In this document: positions 21,880-33,559 of the stretch, piece by piece
How positions within the stretch are numbered: position 1 is the stretch's first letter
Layout: every line of letters starts with the position of its first letter
NCBI GenBank assembly: GCA_036435485.1
Contig: CM071597.1
Location: 6,503,881 to 6,567,880, forward strand
Direction: 5' to 3'
DNA: 64,000 nucleotides
Source: Saposhnikovia divaricata
Taxonomy: Eukaryota; Streptophyta; Magnoliopsida; Apiales; Apiaceae
Position numbers and translations under genes: made by a program
The notes under the pieces: model-generated
What the model was told of the DNA's origin: nothing
The model's input: only the letters and a program-made list of their open reading frames with translations
The model's database searches: none

Positions 21880-23524
21880 CCCTTCTGAAAAATATAAAAT
21901 ACCTGACGGACAATGCATTGAGATTGAGAGATTAATGGCACGATATTGGTGGGGTTCTTTCCAATCAAAACGAAAGATTCATTGGAAAGAATGGAAGAGC
22001 ATTTGCATACCAAAAAATGAAGGGGGGATAGGATTTCGAAAATTGGTGCTCTATAATCAAGCATTATTGGCCAAACACGCTTGGAGACTATTAATTGATC
22101 CCAATTCACTTATTGCTCAAGTTTTAAAAGCTAGATATTTCTCAAATACTAATATTTTAGAGGCGAGAGAAGGAAATTTCCCTTCATTGAGTTGGAGAAG
22201 TATTTGCTGGGGGAAAACTTTACTTTTAAAAGGTTTAAGAAGGCGTATAGGAAATGGGCAAGACACAAAGGCGTTTAGTGACCCTTGGATACCGAGGCCA
22301 CCTTCTTTTGTACCGATTACACAAGGGTCAGATGATATAAAAGTTGCTGAATTCATACAAGAACAAGGTTGATGGAATGGAGACTTGATTAATCAGTATT
22401 TCCTCGTACCTGATACTCAATTGATTCAAACAATTCCACTAAGTCTGTTTAATCACTCCGATTCTTGGATGTGGCAATACACAAAAAATGGAAGCTATTC
22501 AGTAAGAAGTGGATATAAGCTAGCGGCTGACATGAATACATCTGGTCAATCAACATCATCAGACGTAATGTCCGTATGGTGGAAAGCTTTTTGGACTTTA
22601 AAAATTCCACATAAAATCTTAATATTTGGGTGGAGAGGTTTCCATGAAATTTTACCTACAGGTACCGGGTTATTCTCAAGGAAGATTTTAACGAATACGA
22701 ATTGCCCTTTATGTGGATTTGGTAAGGATTCAAATGCACATGCGGTGTTTTGGTGTCCGTTTGCACAAGAATTGTGGGTACTTCTTGATTTTCCTTTTCT
22801 GGTTGGGCAAAAAGAAGACATATCCTTTAAAGGAGTATTGTTCTATGCAACGGAGCTGTTAGAGAAAGATGCTTTTGCAAGAATGTTAATTGGGACGTGG
22901 AGTCTATGGTATGAAAGAAATAGGATAACGCATGGTCAGCAACCTAGAACTTTACACCAGTTAAAAGGATGGATATTTTCTTATATAGAGGAATTAAAGA
23001 TGGCACAAAACTCTGAAGGTGAGGCTGTAATGGGATGGAATTGTTTACAGTTGAATAATTCGGAAAGAGATTTAAGTAATTTCTCACTATTAGTGGATGC
23101 AGCAATTTCTACACCTACCAAAATGGTTGGACTGGGAGCTGTAATATTCACTCCAAATAGGAAGATCCAGGCCACACTTTCAAAACCTCTAGAAGGTTTA
23201 TTATCTGTCTTTCATGCAGAAGCTTTAGCACTCGTCGTGGGACTGCGGTGGGCTCAAACTATCGGAATACCAATCCAGAAAATTTCATTAGATTCATTAA
23301 GCCTGGTGTCAGCATTAAATAATTCAGATTCGTATCATAATGAGCTTGGAATCCTTTTCAGTGATATAAAAGATTTGTTGACGAACTTCAGTGAGGCTAC
23401 CGTGTCTTACATTAATCGTATATATAATGTAGTGGCTCATAACTTGGCAAAGCAGGCCCTTAAGCTACACGAAGAAAAATCATGGATAGAGGGATCTCTT
23501 TACCATGACGACACCAATCTATGA
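21880..23524 (+). pseudogene. 5'-truncated LINE (L1-type) ORF2 C-terminus with zf-RVT and RNase H
   Basis: One frame runs from about 21880 to a TGA at 23522-23524. It contains IERLMARYWWGS, KNEGGIGFRKLVLYNQALLAKHAWR, and a zinc-binding reverse-transcriptase-associated segment (SVRSGYKLA, IPHKILIFGWR, NCPLCG...HAVFWCPFA). An RNase H-like tail follows (LLVDAAISTPTKMVGLGAV, HAEALALVVGLRWAQ, ISLDSLSLVSALN). This layout is typical of plant L1 ORF2 with a C-terminal RNase H. One in-frame TGA at 22370-22372 splits it. Endonuclease and most of the reverse transcriptase are missing at the 5' side, as expected from incomplete reverse transcription. Confidence 0.9.
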
Positions 23525-24315
23525 TCTAATAAGGTATCAGGTATGGTTTTTCGAAATATCTTGTGATGTTCATAAATAGATATAAAAAGGTTTTAAACTA
23601 GTGAAAGGTTCACAGAATTAAGAGAAGAGAATGAAGATAAAACTCGAAAATTGAGATTATGTTTATCTGCTTTCAGACCCTCCCTATGGAAATCAGGAGA
23701 GTTGAAATCAAGCCGATCAATACGGATAAAATGTGGAAGAACTTTGAGCTTGCATCAATTTATACTTACAGTAGTTTTTTACTGTGAAAACAAAGAGTAG
23801 ATATATTTCTGGAGAAATAAAACTTAACTTTCTTTGCTTTCGCTTTAATTCTTTTCTTCTGATACACATCATATATTTGATAGTTTCCTATTTATTTCTG
23901 TTAATACATTTATATGTATTTTATTAGTTTACTTAAATAGCAACTAGCTGGCCTAGGGAGGTATTTTTTATAGTAAGGGTGGTGTTTTGCTTTTATAGAT
24001 GATCTAAAAGGAAAAAATTTCAAATGTTGGATTAGATGTATGTAAGACTAAAGGTAATGCTTCTGCCTTGATATAAATAATTATGCTTCAATATGTTATA
24101 TGGTCTTTTGGAGTTTTGTTGCGGCGGTAGTATAACGGGTTAGGTTAGATTAGCAAATGAACTATACTCAATCATAAATCATCTGCAGCAAGTCTGAGCT
24201 CTCAATTGATTATAATTGACAATATGGTTACTTGAAGTTGTCAAGGTATATATCAATGTATAACAATTACATATTTTTTTGCAGTATGGTTACTGTCGTG
24301 TGGTGGTGGAATAAT
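23525..24315. other. Non-coding stretch, partly LINE 3' region
   Basis: AT-rich sequence after the LINE stop. No poly-A tail or clear LINE end was identified and no gene is supported. Confidence 0.4.
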
Positions 24316-24320
24316 ACTAG

Positions 24321-25238
24321 TGTCATTGGAGGAATTTCATAACAAGACGAAATCGGAGGGATGCTGGAATAATAGAGCTAAATTATGTGTATGTGACTGT
24401 TTAGGGATTTAGGGTTCATGAAAAAAGAGGGGGCTGGACTTGGCAGGTGTCTCGATTTGTCTCGTGTATCGGAGAGAGTGCGAGCGGTCCCATCATCGCT
24501 TAAATCTCTTGAAGACACTCACCCCAGGGGTCTCCTCACTACGACCTCCTGCTACTATTCAGGGCGTCCTCTCATGCCAATAACAAAGGAAAAGGCCTCT
24601 GCGCCTCTCACGCTAGGCCTCTGCGCCTCTCATGCTAGCTCAGCCTCGGGGTCGCAACCCGGGGATCGCTTCGTTTGGCTCCCGTCAAAGGATCGCTTCG
24701 CACATAACCTCCAATGCGGGGTCACTACAACGAGATCACTATCTCCTCTTTTCTGGAAGGCTCATGGCCAGATCCCTCGAGGTCGCATGAGTAGCTGGAC
24801 ACTAGGGTTCGCTTCGCATGGCCTGACTCCTCGAGGTCGCATGCAAGGCCCTTGTTACTTCTCTACTAGCCAACTCTGTTCGTGCGAGACCATAGGCTTC
24901 CACATCTGGGCCATGGATCACGGATAGGGTTGATGACTCATTGCCACATCAGCCCTAAACGAGTGGGCTTGGACTTTGGCTTATCTCTTAAAACCCTAGC
25001 CCGCCTAGGTAACTTGTTCTCCAAGAACTACGTCAGGCTTGATCCCTATAAATAGGGTACGTAGGCACCTTGATAGGGGATGATTGATAGTTCATCACTG
25101 AAAACACCTATCAAGTGCAGCCACAAACAAACACCAATCTCCTCCCATGTTCTTCTTTTGTTAGCAAAATATCCGTATTTTGCTTCATAAATCCAGCAAA
25201 CCTCCAAAATATTGTTATACAATATTCTCCCTATAACA
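24321..25238 (+). repeat. 5' LTR; first 178 bp unlike the 3' LTR
   Basis: From 24499 on it matches the 3' LTR with only about six differences, including TATA box TATAAATA at 25047-25054. The 178 bp before that share nothing with the corresponding 179 bp of the 3' LTR, yet start with TG right after the candidate target duplication ACTAG. Either the U3 part differs between the two LTRs, or the LTR is truncated at 24499 and the ACTAG match is chance. Confidence 0.7.
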
Positions 25239-25240
25239 AT

Positions 25241-25257
25241 TGGCGCTAGAAGGAGGG
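25241..25257 (+). promoter_or_regulatory. Primer binding site
   Basis: TGGCGCTAGAAGGAGGG starts two bases after the LTR end. The same sequence follows the 5' LTR of the element at 50947, linking the two to the same lineage. Confidence 0.8.
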
Positions 25258-27199
25258 GCAGTCATTAATTTGGGAAAACGATGACTAACTCGAACAAGAA
25301 GAACGGAGAGGCCGAGGAGCGAGACCCCGGGATAGCATATGACCCCGGGCTGCGACCCCCAAGGAGTGAAGCCAAGACCCTGGGATAGCTTATGACACCC
25401 AAATGCGACCCCGGGCTGCGACCCACGAGGAGGAAGACCCCTAGGAGCGACTCCATAGGAGCGAGGCCATGCTTGCACCTAGCGTAGCAAGGCCGGGTTC
25501 GAGAAGGATAAGCTACATCACTAGAAGCGAGGCCAAGGCAAGGGTCAAGGTTCTAAGCGACCCACATCTCCTAGCAAGGCCCCAATATGGAATAACTATC
25601 GAGATCTTGAGATGCCTCCTAGCGAGATGTCTTCTAGGGAGATGCCTATTAATGAGATACTTCTACATGAGATGCTTCTTCACTAGTGAAATACCTCTAC
25701 GTCGAGGAGAGGGGGGACGCCCCTGATCCTTGTCGAGGAGAGGGGGATGCCCCTGATCCTCGCCGACAATGAGGAGGTCATCAACTATCTCAAGACATTT
25801 GGAAGAGCAAGCAACAAATAACGAGGCTGAACCCGAGGCTCTCATCATTGACCTCGAGCTCGCACTAGAGATGAAAGGAGAGAAGCCAAAGAAGTTGAAG
25901 ATCAAAATGAGCTCAAGACCTCAATATCTTATTACATGTGCTCTCGCTTAGCCTTGGGAGTGCCTCGGGATAGCGTGATGTGGCCAACTAGCGGGATAGC
26001 GTTGAAGAAGTCAGGTCTACTCATAGCGAGATCACATCAAATTTTCTTCACTATAGATGGTGTCAACTCCAAATAATACAAGAAGGTCGCTGAAACACTT
26101 TGATTCCTCATCACATCTACAATGATAATAAGGACTCAGGGGGTAGTAGCATTACATAAACACCTCTTCTAGTGGGACATTTGAAATCTACGGGCTGAAA
26201 ATGGTAAAACTATGCACATGCGAAGTGGATGGCTGGAGCAAAGTTGACTAGATCAACGGGGCGTGTACAAAATTGAAGCTTATGAAATTTGTGGGACATA
26301 GTTCAGAAATTGCTGCTCCGAAAAAGTTAATACAAGCTAGGCAAAGCTTATCAAAATTAGGGCCTCGCCCCTACTTTATCAACGTTAGGGCCTCGCCCCT
26401 ACTTGATCTAATACAGGGCCTCGCCCCTACTTTATCAACGCTAGGGCCTCGCCCCTACTTGATCTACTACAGGGCCTCGCCCCTACTTTGTCAATGCTAG
26501 GGCCTCACCCCTACTTGATCTACTACAGGGCCTCGCCCCTACTTTATCAATGCTAGGGCCTCGCCCCTACTTGATCTACTACAGGGCCTCGCCCCTACTT
26601 TGTCAACGCTAGGGCCTCGCCCCTACTTGATCTACTTTAGGGCCTCGCCCCTACTTTATCAACGCCAGGGCCTCGCCCCTACTTGATCTACTTAAGGGCC
26701 TCTCCCCTACGTATCAACTACAGGGCCTCGCCCCTACGTTTCAACTACAGGGCCTCGCCCCTACATGTCAACTTTAGGGCTGCGCCCCTACGTATCATCT
26801 TTAGGGCCTCGTCCCTACTTGTTTTTAAGGTCCAAGCCATCTCAACGATATGGGGATCGTACTTGAAACAATCTCAAAGTAGCAACACACATCCTAAGCT
26901 ATCTACAACAATCAAAGGAATCTAAGAAAAGGAACACAAATCTGAAACTATTAAAGGCACTTTGCACCTGCGAGCACATACTGCATCTCAACGTCTAAAG
27001 GAATAACTAAAGTAAAAATGACATCAACCTGAGGCTTAGCGACTGCGAAGCAAAATTACTCATGCAAGTATGTTATGTGCAAAAAAAGACAACACAGAAT
27101 GAAGAGTCAAAGCGATGCAATTTCACAATCATAGGGTCGCCATGCGATCCCGATGCAGTTCGAAACTTCACCAAATGGCAAAATAAATTTAAGGAGCAG
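25258..27199. other. Internal region of the LARD-like element, no sense ORF
   Basis: GC-rich leader with recurring GACCCCGGG, GCGACCCC and GCGAGGCC words. Only short random ORFs were seen in the plus direction. A segment at about 26092-26190 is duplicated at about 27655-27745. Confidence 0.5.
26345..26822. repeat. 27/54-bp GGGCCTCGCCCCTACTT minisatellite
   Basis: The core GGGCCTCGCCCCTACTT recurs about 18 times. Spacers alternate between TATCAACGCTA and GATCTACTACA, so the effective unit is about 54 bp made of two 27-bp halves. The right end degrades into single 27-bp units. It is open in all three plus frames in places but has no protein-like pattern. Confidence 0.9.
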
Positions 27200-27540
27200 G
27201 TGGATCCTGGTTGACAGTAGAAGCTTCATTTACCAGCCTTGCCTCCTCTGTAAGTCTTGCTTCCTCTTCTAGCCTCGCTTCAGCAGCATCCTCTTCGGCG
27301 ATCTCCTTCTCCTATGTCTCTGCGAAGTCAGCATTACCAGGCCCGAGATGGTCCCAATCAAAATTAGGGATTGTTCTGATGAATCCTTTCATGAAGGTAA
27401 CTTGGCCCTTGACCAGGAATGTGTATTCAGCAATTGCAAATTCGGCCTTGACAGCATTCAGATCGCCCGTCAGTCTTGCGATCCCATCAACACTTTTCTT
27501 CGAAGCTTCCTCGCTTGATTTCTGCAGTTCCATCAAGGAC
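27200..27540 (-). pseudogene. Duplicated, diverged 3' end of the antisense coiled-coil gene
   Basis: The minus strand reads LTGDLNAVKAEFAIAEY, then FMKGFIRTIPNFDWDHLGPG, a stop, and then an EARLEEEARLTEEARLVNEA coiled-coil tail. The FMK.F......FDW..LG pattern is shared with the end of the main antisense ORF (FMKEFLEKVDDFDWYRLGEE, near 28300). It is a second, degraded copy downstream of the first. Confidence 0.6.
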
Positions 27541-28219
27541 TTCTAAAACTCATTCCTCTCCCTTCAAGCAAGCCACAAATGATGCAAGGTAAAACAGGTC
27601 AAATGGAGTAAAGTCAACAGGCATTTAAAACATTTACAATGATAATGCAAGGTTGCTGAAAGACTTTGATTCCTCATCACATCTACAATGATAATGAGGA
27701 ACGGGGGGGTAGTGGCATTACATAAACACCACTTCTAGCAGGACATTTGAAAAATTGCAAGACAAGGCCAGCACCTAGCGTTACGAGGCCAACACCTAGC
27801 ATTGCGAGGCCATAGCTAGCGTTGCGAGGCCGTACCTAGCGACGCGAGGCTGCAAACTCGACACCTTGCGATGCGAGGCCTCTCGGCCCCATAGGCGCAA
27901 TCAGGATCATTTGAAGACCCCATCAGGTATTCTAAAACACTTGGGAAAAATTTAACAGATATGAAGAGGCGATATGGAGGAATCTATACATGCTAAAATC
28001 ATGCAACATGAGTCCCTTGTGCAAGAAGATACGAGGCCTATGGTACTTTGAAATATTATAAATATCAAATAAAGGAGCATCAATAAAGCAAGTCAATTCA
28101 GGTTCAAGGAGCATCCAAATAAGTAAAAGGAATTAAGTCTACAAGCGCGAGGCAAATAAAGGGAGTGCCCACATCTCCACTGAGTCTAGCATATAAAGTT
28201 TAAAAGCAATAAAAGGAAG

Positions 28220-30586
28220 TCATGGGGATCCATTTGCCGCTTCCTCATACATCTCCATCTTGAGGTTATCAGCAAACTTCCCAGTCTCTTCGCCCAACCG
28301 GTACCAATCAAAGTCGTCAACCTTCTCGAGGAACTCTTTCATGAAATCAACAGATCCTTGGGTCTCAGATTCCTCAATGATAGTAGGGAGAGCATCAACA
28401 GCATCTTTAACTTCCTTCTGTAGCTCAGCGACGCGGTCTGTAAGCTCCTTGATCTGGGAGTCTGACTTTTCCTTCTCAACGTCATGATCCAGCTTAAGCT
28501 TCTTTCTAGCTGACTTCTCCTCGTGAAGCTCTCTCTTCAGCTTCTCAGTAGTGCCTTCAAATTCTTTCCTGCAATTATCCTTTGCGTTCTCAGCGTCAGC
28601 CTGAGCCTATGCAAGTATGGATTTGAGATTCACAATCTCTTCGCTCATCTTACTATTGGAAGAAGCCAAGGCTCAAACCTCCTTGTGGTGATGCAATTGA
28701 TGGAAGAAAAGCTCAGCTATAGCTTTAGTCTTGGAAGCATTGGACTCCTCCAGAGATTGTAGGGACCAGGAATACATATCAACTTCAGAAACATGGGCAT
28801 GTGCCAACTCGCCAAATGTCTGGCGGACCAGTCCAGGGGGAGGATGAGAGGGTGATGAACTCTTGTCGTCCTTGTTCTTCTTTAGTGGTGGTTCTTCATG
28901 AAGAATCGATATTTCAGTGGGCTTTTTCCTGCTAGGATGGAGGGAAGAAGATGATTGTTGAAGAGGCGTTGTGAGAGTGGTCTGCTTAGGAGGAGGCATG
29001 ACAACATCAGACTTGGTAGCTAAACCCCCAGCAAGGGAGGAATGGTGAGTCGGATCGCCAGAAGGATTACGAGAGGTACTCGCAGCCTTGTCCTTCTTCA
29101 AGAAAGGAATCACAGAATATTTCTTGGAAGCCATGTCTGCAAGTATACAGAAGAAAATACATCAATACCAGGCAAAATTAGTAAGCAAGGCATGCAGCAA
29201 CAAATTGATTCAATGCAAGTGGTATGTGATGCATCAAGTCAATACGAGCTACAATGCAATGCATATGGAGTAGAGGTAATGGCCTCATATTACATTTATC
29301 AACGACACCTATATCGTCTACTCCCTCGGGAGGATTGACGATCTTCTTTTTTGGGGTCATTCTCGCCCTTTGCCTTAGAAACCCACACCGAACTAAATTT
29401 TCTTCGGTAAGCAAGAGCTGAAGGTTTCTCTTCTCGGTAGGAAGTTTAAGAATGTTGTCTGCTCTCTGCTTGTGTTCGCCTTCAAGCATGGGACGTCGTG
29501 GTGTATCTGTAATGAAGCAAATGAATGTAAATATGGTTGGTGCCACAACCCACAATACTAATGAATTTCATAGGAAGAAAGGGTGCTAAGTCAGAGAAAC
29601 TTACCTTTGTTAATGTTAAAGGCGGTCGGTATGCGCGGCACATCATAAATATAGAAGTATGGACTTTTCCAGTCTCTAGGATCTCTTGAGCCACCCAGAA
29701 TCAAGTTCTTTCCATAGAACTCTGGCCAGACAGAGAAATAAACATAACCGAATTCTTTAGCTTTACAACTCTTTTTGGTGATAAAGTAGTTGAGATGCTC
29801 AGCGGTCAGTCTCGGGTATCCCTCGATGTTATATATGATGAATAGACCAATCATAAGTTTGTACCCGTTTGGATTAATTTGGATGGGAGCAACCTTAAAA
29901 TACTCGCACACCTCACGAATGAATGGATGAAGAGGTGAAGAAACTCCAAGTTCAAGGAGTGTAGTAGTTATAACCATGCGGGGTGGCCTGCCCCCATTCT
30001 CTTTGTGATTGAAGCAGTAACATCGCATATGCTCTTGATGAAGGATAATACGACCTTCTACTTGATACTTTTCGATGGCCTCTGATAGGGTATCCTGATC
30101 GAGGCTGGTTGGAAGATCTCTGCAGCAGAGGATGTGCCCTACCTTCTTCTTTCCTTGGGGATACATGGTACCTTCAAGCATTGGTTGACCAGGAGGGACA
30201 TAAGCTTCATCATCAGAGAGCTCGGGAACATTGTCATAATTACAAAGATTAACTGTACGGGTGACATCCTCCAACTCTTTTGTGGTAAGGGACTCCTCTT
30301 CATCTGTCTCCGCCTCGAGGTTTTCCTCAGTAATCTTGGTCTGATGAGGGACCACTTCAGTTGCGACATGAGCATGGACGATGCCTCTTTGCGAACACGA
30401 GCTTGAATCACTATGCACCTTAGCTTGTACCTTTTCATATGATGATGGGGAGGCCAAGGAAGGATGAGCATTCTTTTTAGCATGAGCCCTCTGGAGCTGC
30501 TCTGGAGCCTTTTCTTTACTTAGAGGCTGTCTCTTTGATAAGGGAACGCGGGAGGAGCTACAACTAGGGAGAGTCATCTTCTTCAA
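28220..30586 (-). pseudogene. Spliced antisense gene of the LARD-like element, three exons
   Basis: Exons are 30586-29605, 29506-29294 and 29136-28220. Junctions are GTAAGT..ACAG and GTAATA..GCAG, both phase 1. The sum is 2,112 nt (703 codons plus stop). Exon 1 has a basic start (MTLPSCSSSRVPLSKRQPLS), an acidic patch (ETDEEESLTTKELEDV) and the block PLHPFIREVCEYFKVAPIQI / NPNGYKLMIGLF. That block is the signature of the Pfam family named 'putative gypsy type transposon' (Transposase_28). Exon 3 ends in a long coiled coil (KLKRELHEEKSARKKL..., VAELQKEV). Two in-frame stops break exon 3 (TGA at 28673-28675, TAG near 28610). A minus-strand TATA box lies about 460 bp upstream. The function of these antisense proteins is unknown. 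Confidence 0.7.
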
Positions 30587-31043
30587 TCTCCAAGTGAATG
30601 GACGAGTCTCTTTATTAAAGCCTTTATTAGGACCTACAATGATTTTAGTCCTTTTATGCTACATATGAGTCTGTTCGTTGTCACTTCTCTTCAAACACAA
30701 GATTGAAACATGGGGGGTGGACAACTCAACTAAGCAAAAAGCATGAATGTATGTGTGAAGCATGTATGTGATAATTATTCAAGCATGAAGAGCATATGGC
30801 ATGGACAATCATGGTGATCATACAAGCAAAGAGAAAAAACTGCAAAGAGGAGAAACAAAAGCAATTTAAAGGATTGAAGAATCAAACCTTTTTCGGAAGA
30901 TGTAAATCTGGATGAACGCGAAGAACTTGGATGCGTGTGCACTAAATAACTCTCTTAAACAAAGCACCATAGATATTGGAGCAAGCTTGGTGTTAAGTTA
31001 CTTGTGTTCTTGAAGAGAGGTGAATAATGAACCCATGAAGGGG

Positions 31044-31051
31044 TATTTATA
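31044..31051 (-). promoter_or_regulatory. TATA box of the antisense gene
   Basis: On the minus strand TATAAATA is followed by CCCC and lies immediately downstream of the GAGGCCTCGC minisatellite. The antisense start codon is about 460 bp further on, so a leader intron is likely. Confidence 0.5.
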
Positions 31052-31053
31052 GG

Positions 31054-31215
31054 CGAGCTACGAGGAGGCCTCGCGACGTATGAGGCTGCGAGGCGGCCTC
31101 GCAATGTAAGAAGCTACGAGGAGGCCTCGCGACGTATGAGGCTGCGAGGCGGCCTCGCAATGTAAGAGGCTGCGAGGAGGCCTCGCAATGATAAGGCTGC
31201 AAGGAGGCCTCGCAG
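31054..31215. repeat. GAGGCCTCGCA minisatellite upstream of the antisense promoter
   Basis: GAGGCCTCGC or GGCGGCCTCGC cores alternate with ATGTAAGA/GACGTATGA spacers roughly every 25 bp. It directly adjoins the TATA box on the minus-strand side. Confidence 0.85.
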
Positions 31216-31713
31216 CATATGAGACTGCAAGCAATCCTCTCAACTTATAAGGAGGCTTCTCATCATAATAACAAGGAGTAGAGGGGAGTCCTCTCATCAT
31301 ACTTTAAGAAGACCTGAAGATATATGTGAAAACCCGAGCTCAAATATCAGCTGGACAGAAGATACAATTATAACAATCTATGACTGCAAGGCCCTATGGG
31401 GTCGCCTCTCAAAGTCCCTGCAGAACCACATGGCGCTTGGAAATACCTTCGAGGTCACTATCACTCACTTATACATGCCTTCGCATTAATTGAAAGACAC
31501 ACAACACATGTCATCATCTTAGCAGCTGGGAGCAAATCTCAGAATACGACAGTTGTCTACAACCATTCAAATTCATAGGGGTCGCAATGCAATCCCAAGG
31601 CACTTGAGATAGCTATGCTTTCATCTACAGTAATCTATAGCGAGCACAGGCCTCGCATCGAAGTTTTGACTCCACATCGCATTTTCAATGGCAATATGGA
31701 CTCGGGGGGTAGT

Positions 31714-32632
31714 TGTTATGCCTGAATCTCGGCATAGATCCTAAACAAGCTCAAACGATTATACAAGGGGCCCACCTCTCTTAATGGGCTCAATTATCTC
31801 CTAATGGGCTCAAATATCTCTAAATGGGCCCGAATATTGAAGAAGGATAAACAAGGCATGAGGCCCGATCAGGGATCACCTCACCTCTATCTCTTAAATC
31901 TCTTGAAGACACTCACCCCATGGGTCTCCTCACTACGACCTCCTGCTACTATTCAGGGCGTCCTCTCATGCCAATAACAAAGGAAAAGGCCTCTGCGCCT
32001 CTCACGCTAGGCCTCTGCGCCTCTCATGCTAGCTCAGCCTCGGGGTCGCAACCCGGGGATCGCTTCGTTTGGCTCCCGTCAAAGGATCGCTTCGCACATA
32101 ACCTCCAATGCGGGGTCACTACAACGAGATAACTATCTCCTCTTTTCTGGAAGGCTCATGGCCAGATCCCTCGAGGTCGCATGAGTAGTTGGACACTAGG
32201 GTTCGCTTCGCATGGCCTGACTCCTCGAGGTCGCATGCAAGGCCCTTGTTACTTCTCTACTAGCCAACTCTGTTCGTGCGAGACTATAGGCTTCCACATC
32301 TGGGCCATGGATCACGGATAGGGTTGATGACTCATTGCCACATCAGCCCTAAACGAGTGGGCTTGGACTTTGGCTTATCTCTTAAAACCCTAGCCCGCCT
32401 AGGTAACTTGTTCTCCAAGAACTACGTCAGGCTTGATCCCTATAAATAGGGTACGTAGGCACCTTGATAGGGGATGATTGATAGTTCATCACTGAAAACA
32501 CCTATCAAGTGTAGCCACAAACAAACACCAATCTCCTCCCATGTTCTTCTTTTGTTAGCAAAATATCCGTATTTTGCTTCATAAATCCAGCAAACCTTCA
32601 AAATATTGTTATACAATATTCTCCCTATAACA
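31714..32632 (+). repeat. 3' LTR of the LARD-like element
   Basis: It is 919 bp, starts TGTTATGCC and ends CCTATAACA. TATA box TATAAATA is at about 32441. It is followed by ACTAG. The first 179 bp have no counterpart in the 5' LTR. Confidence 0.9.
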
Positions 32633-33440
32633 ACTAGTATAGTTATGCAGGACCAGAGGCACCCTGTTCCCCATTGTAATGAATATGTTTTATTTTGACA
32701 ACTATCTCACTGGTTACTAAATGACCTTGATTATGTTCTTGTATTATAAGTAGTGTGTTACATGGACAATTATTGGACTAAAGGACCTCTATAGATTTTA
32801 GATAGTAATTGAATCAATAAAGTTTATATGGAATACAAGGTATAGGTATATCAATGAATAATCTTAATAATTTTAAAGAAATGCAATTTCGTTTAGTATT
32901 TGTTAAGTTTGATTTTAAAGAATCATAAAATGGTGTCAACAATATGACATTTTTAGGACCATGGCTCGGATTGAGAGTTTGGGATTTGTAGTATTCGGCT
33001 TGTCATATTTAATCAATCCAATCTTAAGGTTGTTTTAATCTTAGCGGTAACCTGGAATGGTTTTTCGGTACAAAGTTTAACAGACTTTAGAAGTTTCAAC
33101 CTCTACTGATTGATGATTTTAGCGTCTAACCAAAGGATACCCCTTTGGTTGGTTTTAGTAACTTAGTGGAATTAATAGTAGTAATTATTACAAGCTACTG
33201 TAGTGTATATATATAATGTTTTATATGGATTATATGGTGTATAATTTGTCGTCGGCTGAAGAATTTGTTTTGTCATTTTTTTTAGTGTTAATGAGAAGGC
33301 GGCGTTTTTATATGTCTAACCAAAGGGGATCCCTTTGGTTGAGATATATAAGAACTGTTCACTTTTATTAAGTATTCTGCACTAAATAAATTTTAAGTAT
33401 TTTTGTTTTGATGTTTTCTTTTGACTTAGTTTATTTGTTG
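32633..33440. other. Non-coding stretch with two related palindromes
   Basis: AACCAAAGG-ATAC-CCCTTTGGTT at 33128-33150 and AACCAAAGGGGATCCCTTTGGTT at 33318-33340 are short near-perfect inverted repeats of the same word, 190 bp apart. No gene is supported. Confidence 0.55.
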
Positions 33441-33559
33441 TGTTTTTGGTTTTTTAGATTTCTTTGGGTAGGAAGAAGTGAAAAGGGAAGATGGATGGAG
33501 GCAGAATTTTGGCTTTGTAGGCAGAATCTCTGACTTTGGAAGGAACAACAAGAAGTCCC

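Larger units (their letters stand above)
24321..32632 (+). mobile_element. About 8.3-kb LARD-like Tat-type LTR retrotransposon without sense gag-pol
   Basis: The 3' LTR is 31714-32632. Its 3' 740 bp match 24499-25238 at about 99%. The primer binding site TGGCGCTAGAAGGAGG follows at 25241, and a G-rich polypurine tract (about 31698-31710) precedes the 3' LTR. ACTAG lies at both 24316-24320 and 32633-32637, consistent with a 5-bp target duplication. No gag, protease, RT or integrase is visible in the plus direction. The main coding content is an antisense spliced gene. This is the structure of a large retrotransposon derivative that would depend on another element for its enzymes. Confidence 0.85.

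Noticed and set aside
24418..24927. 169-codon plus-strand ORF in the 5' LTR
   Set aside because: It crosses the junction between unmatched and matched LTR sequence, and the equivalent in the 3' LTR is shorter. No protein-like motif.
31920..32132. 70-codon ORF in the 3' LTR
   Set aside because: LTR sequence; open by chance and shared with the 5' LTR copy.
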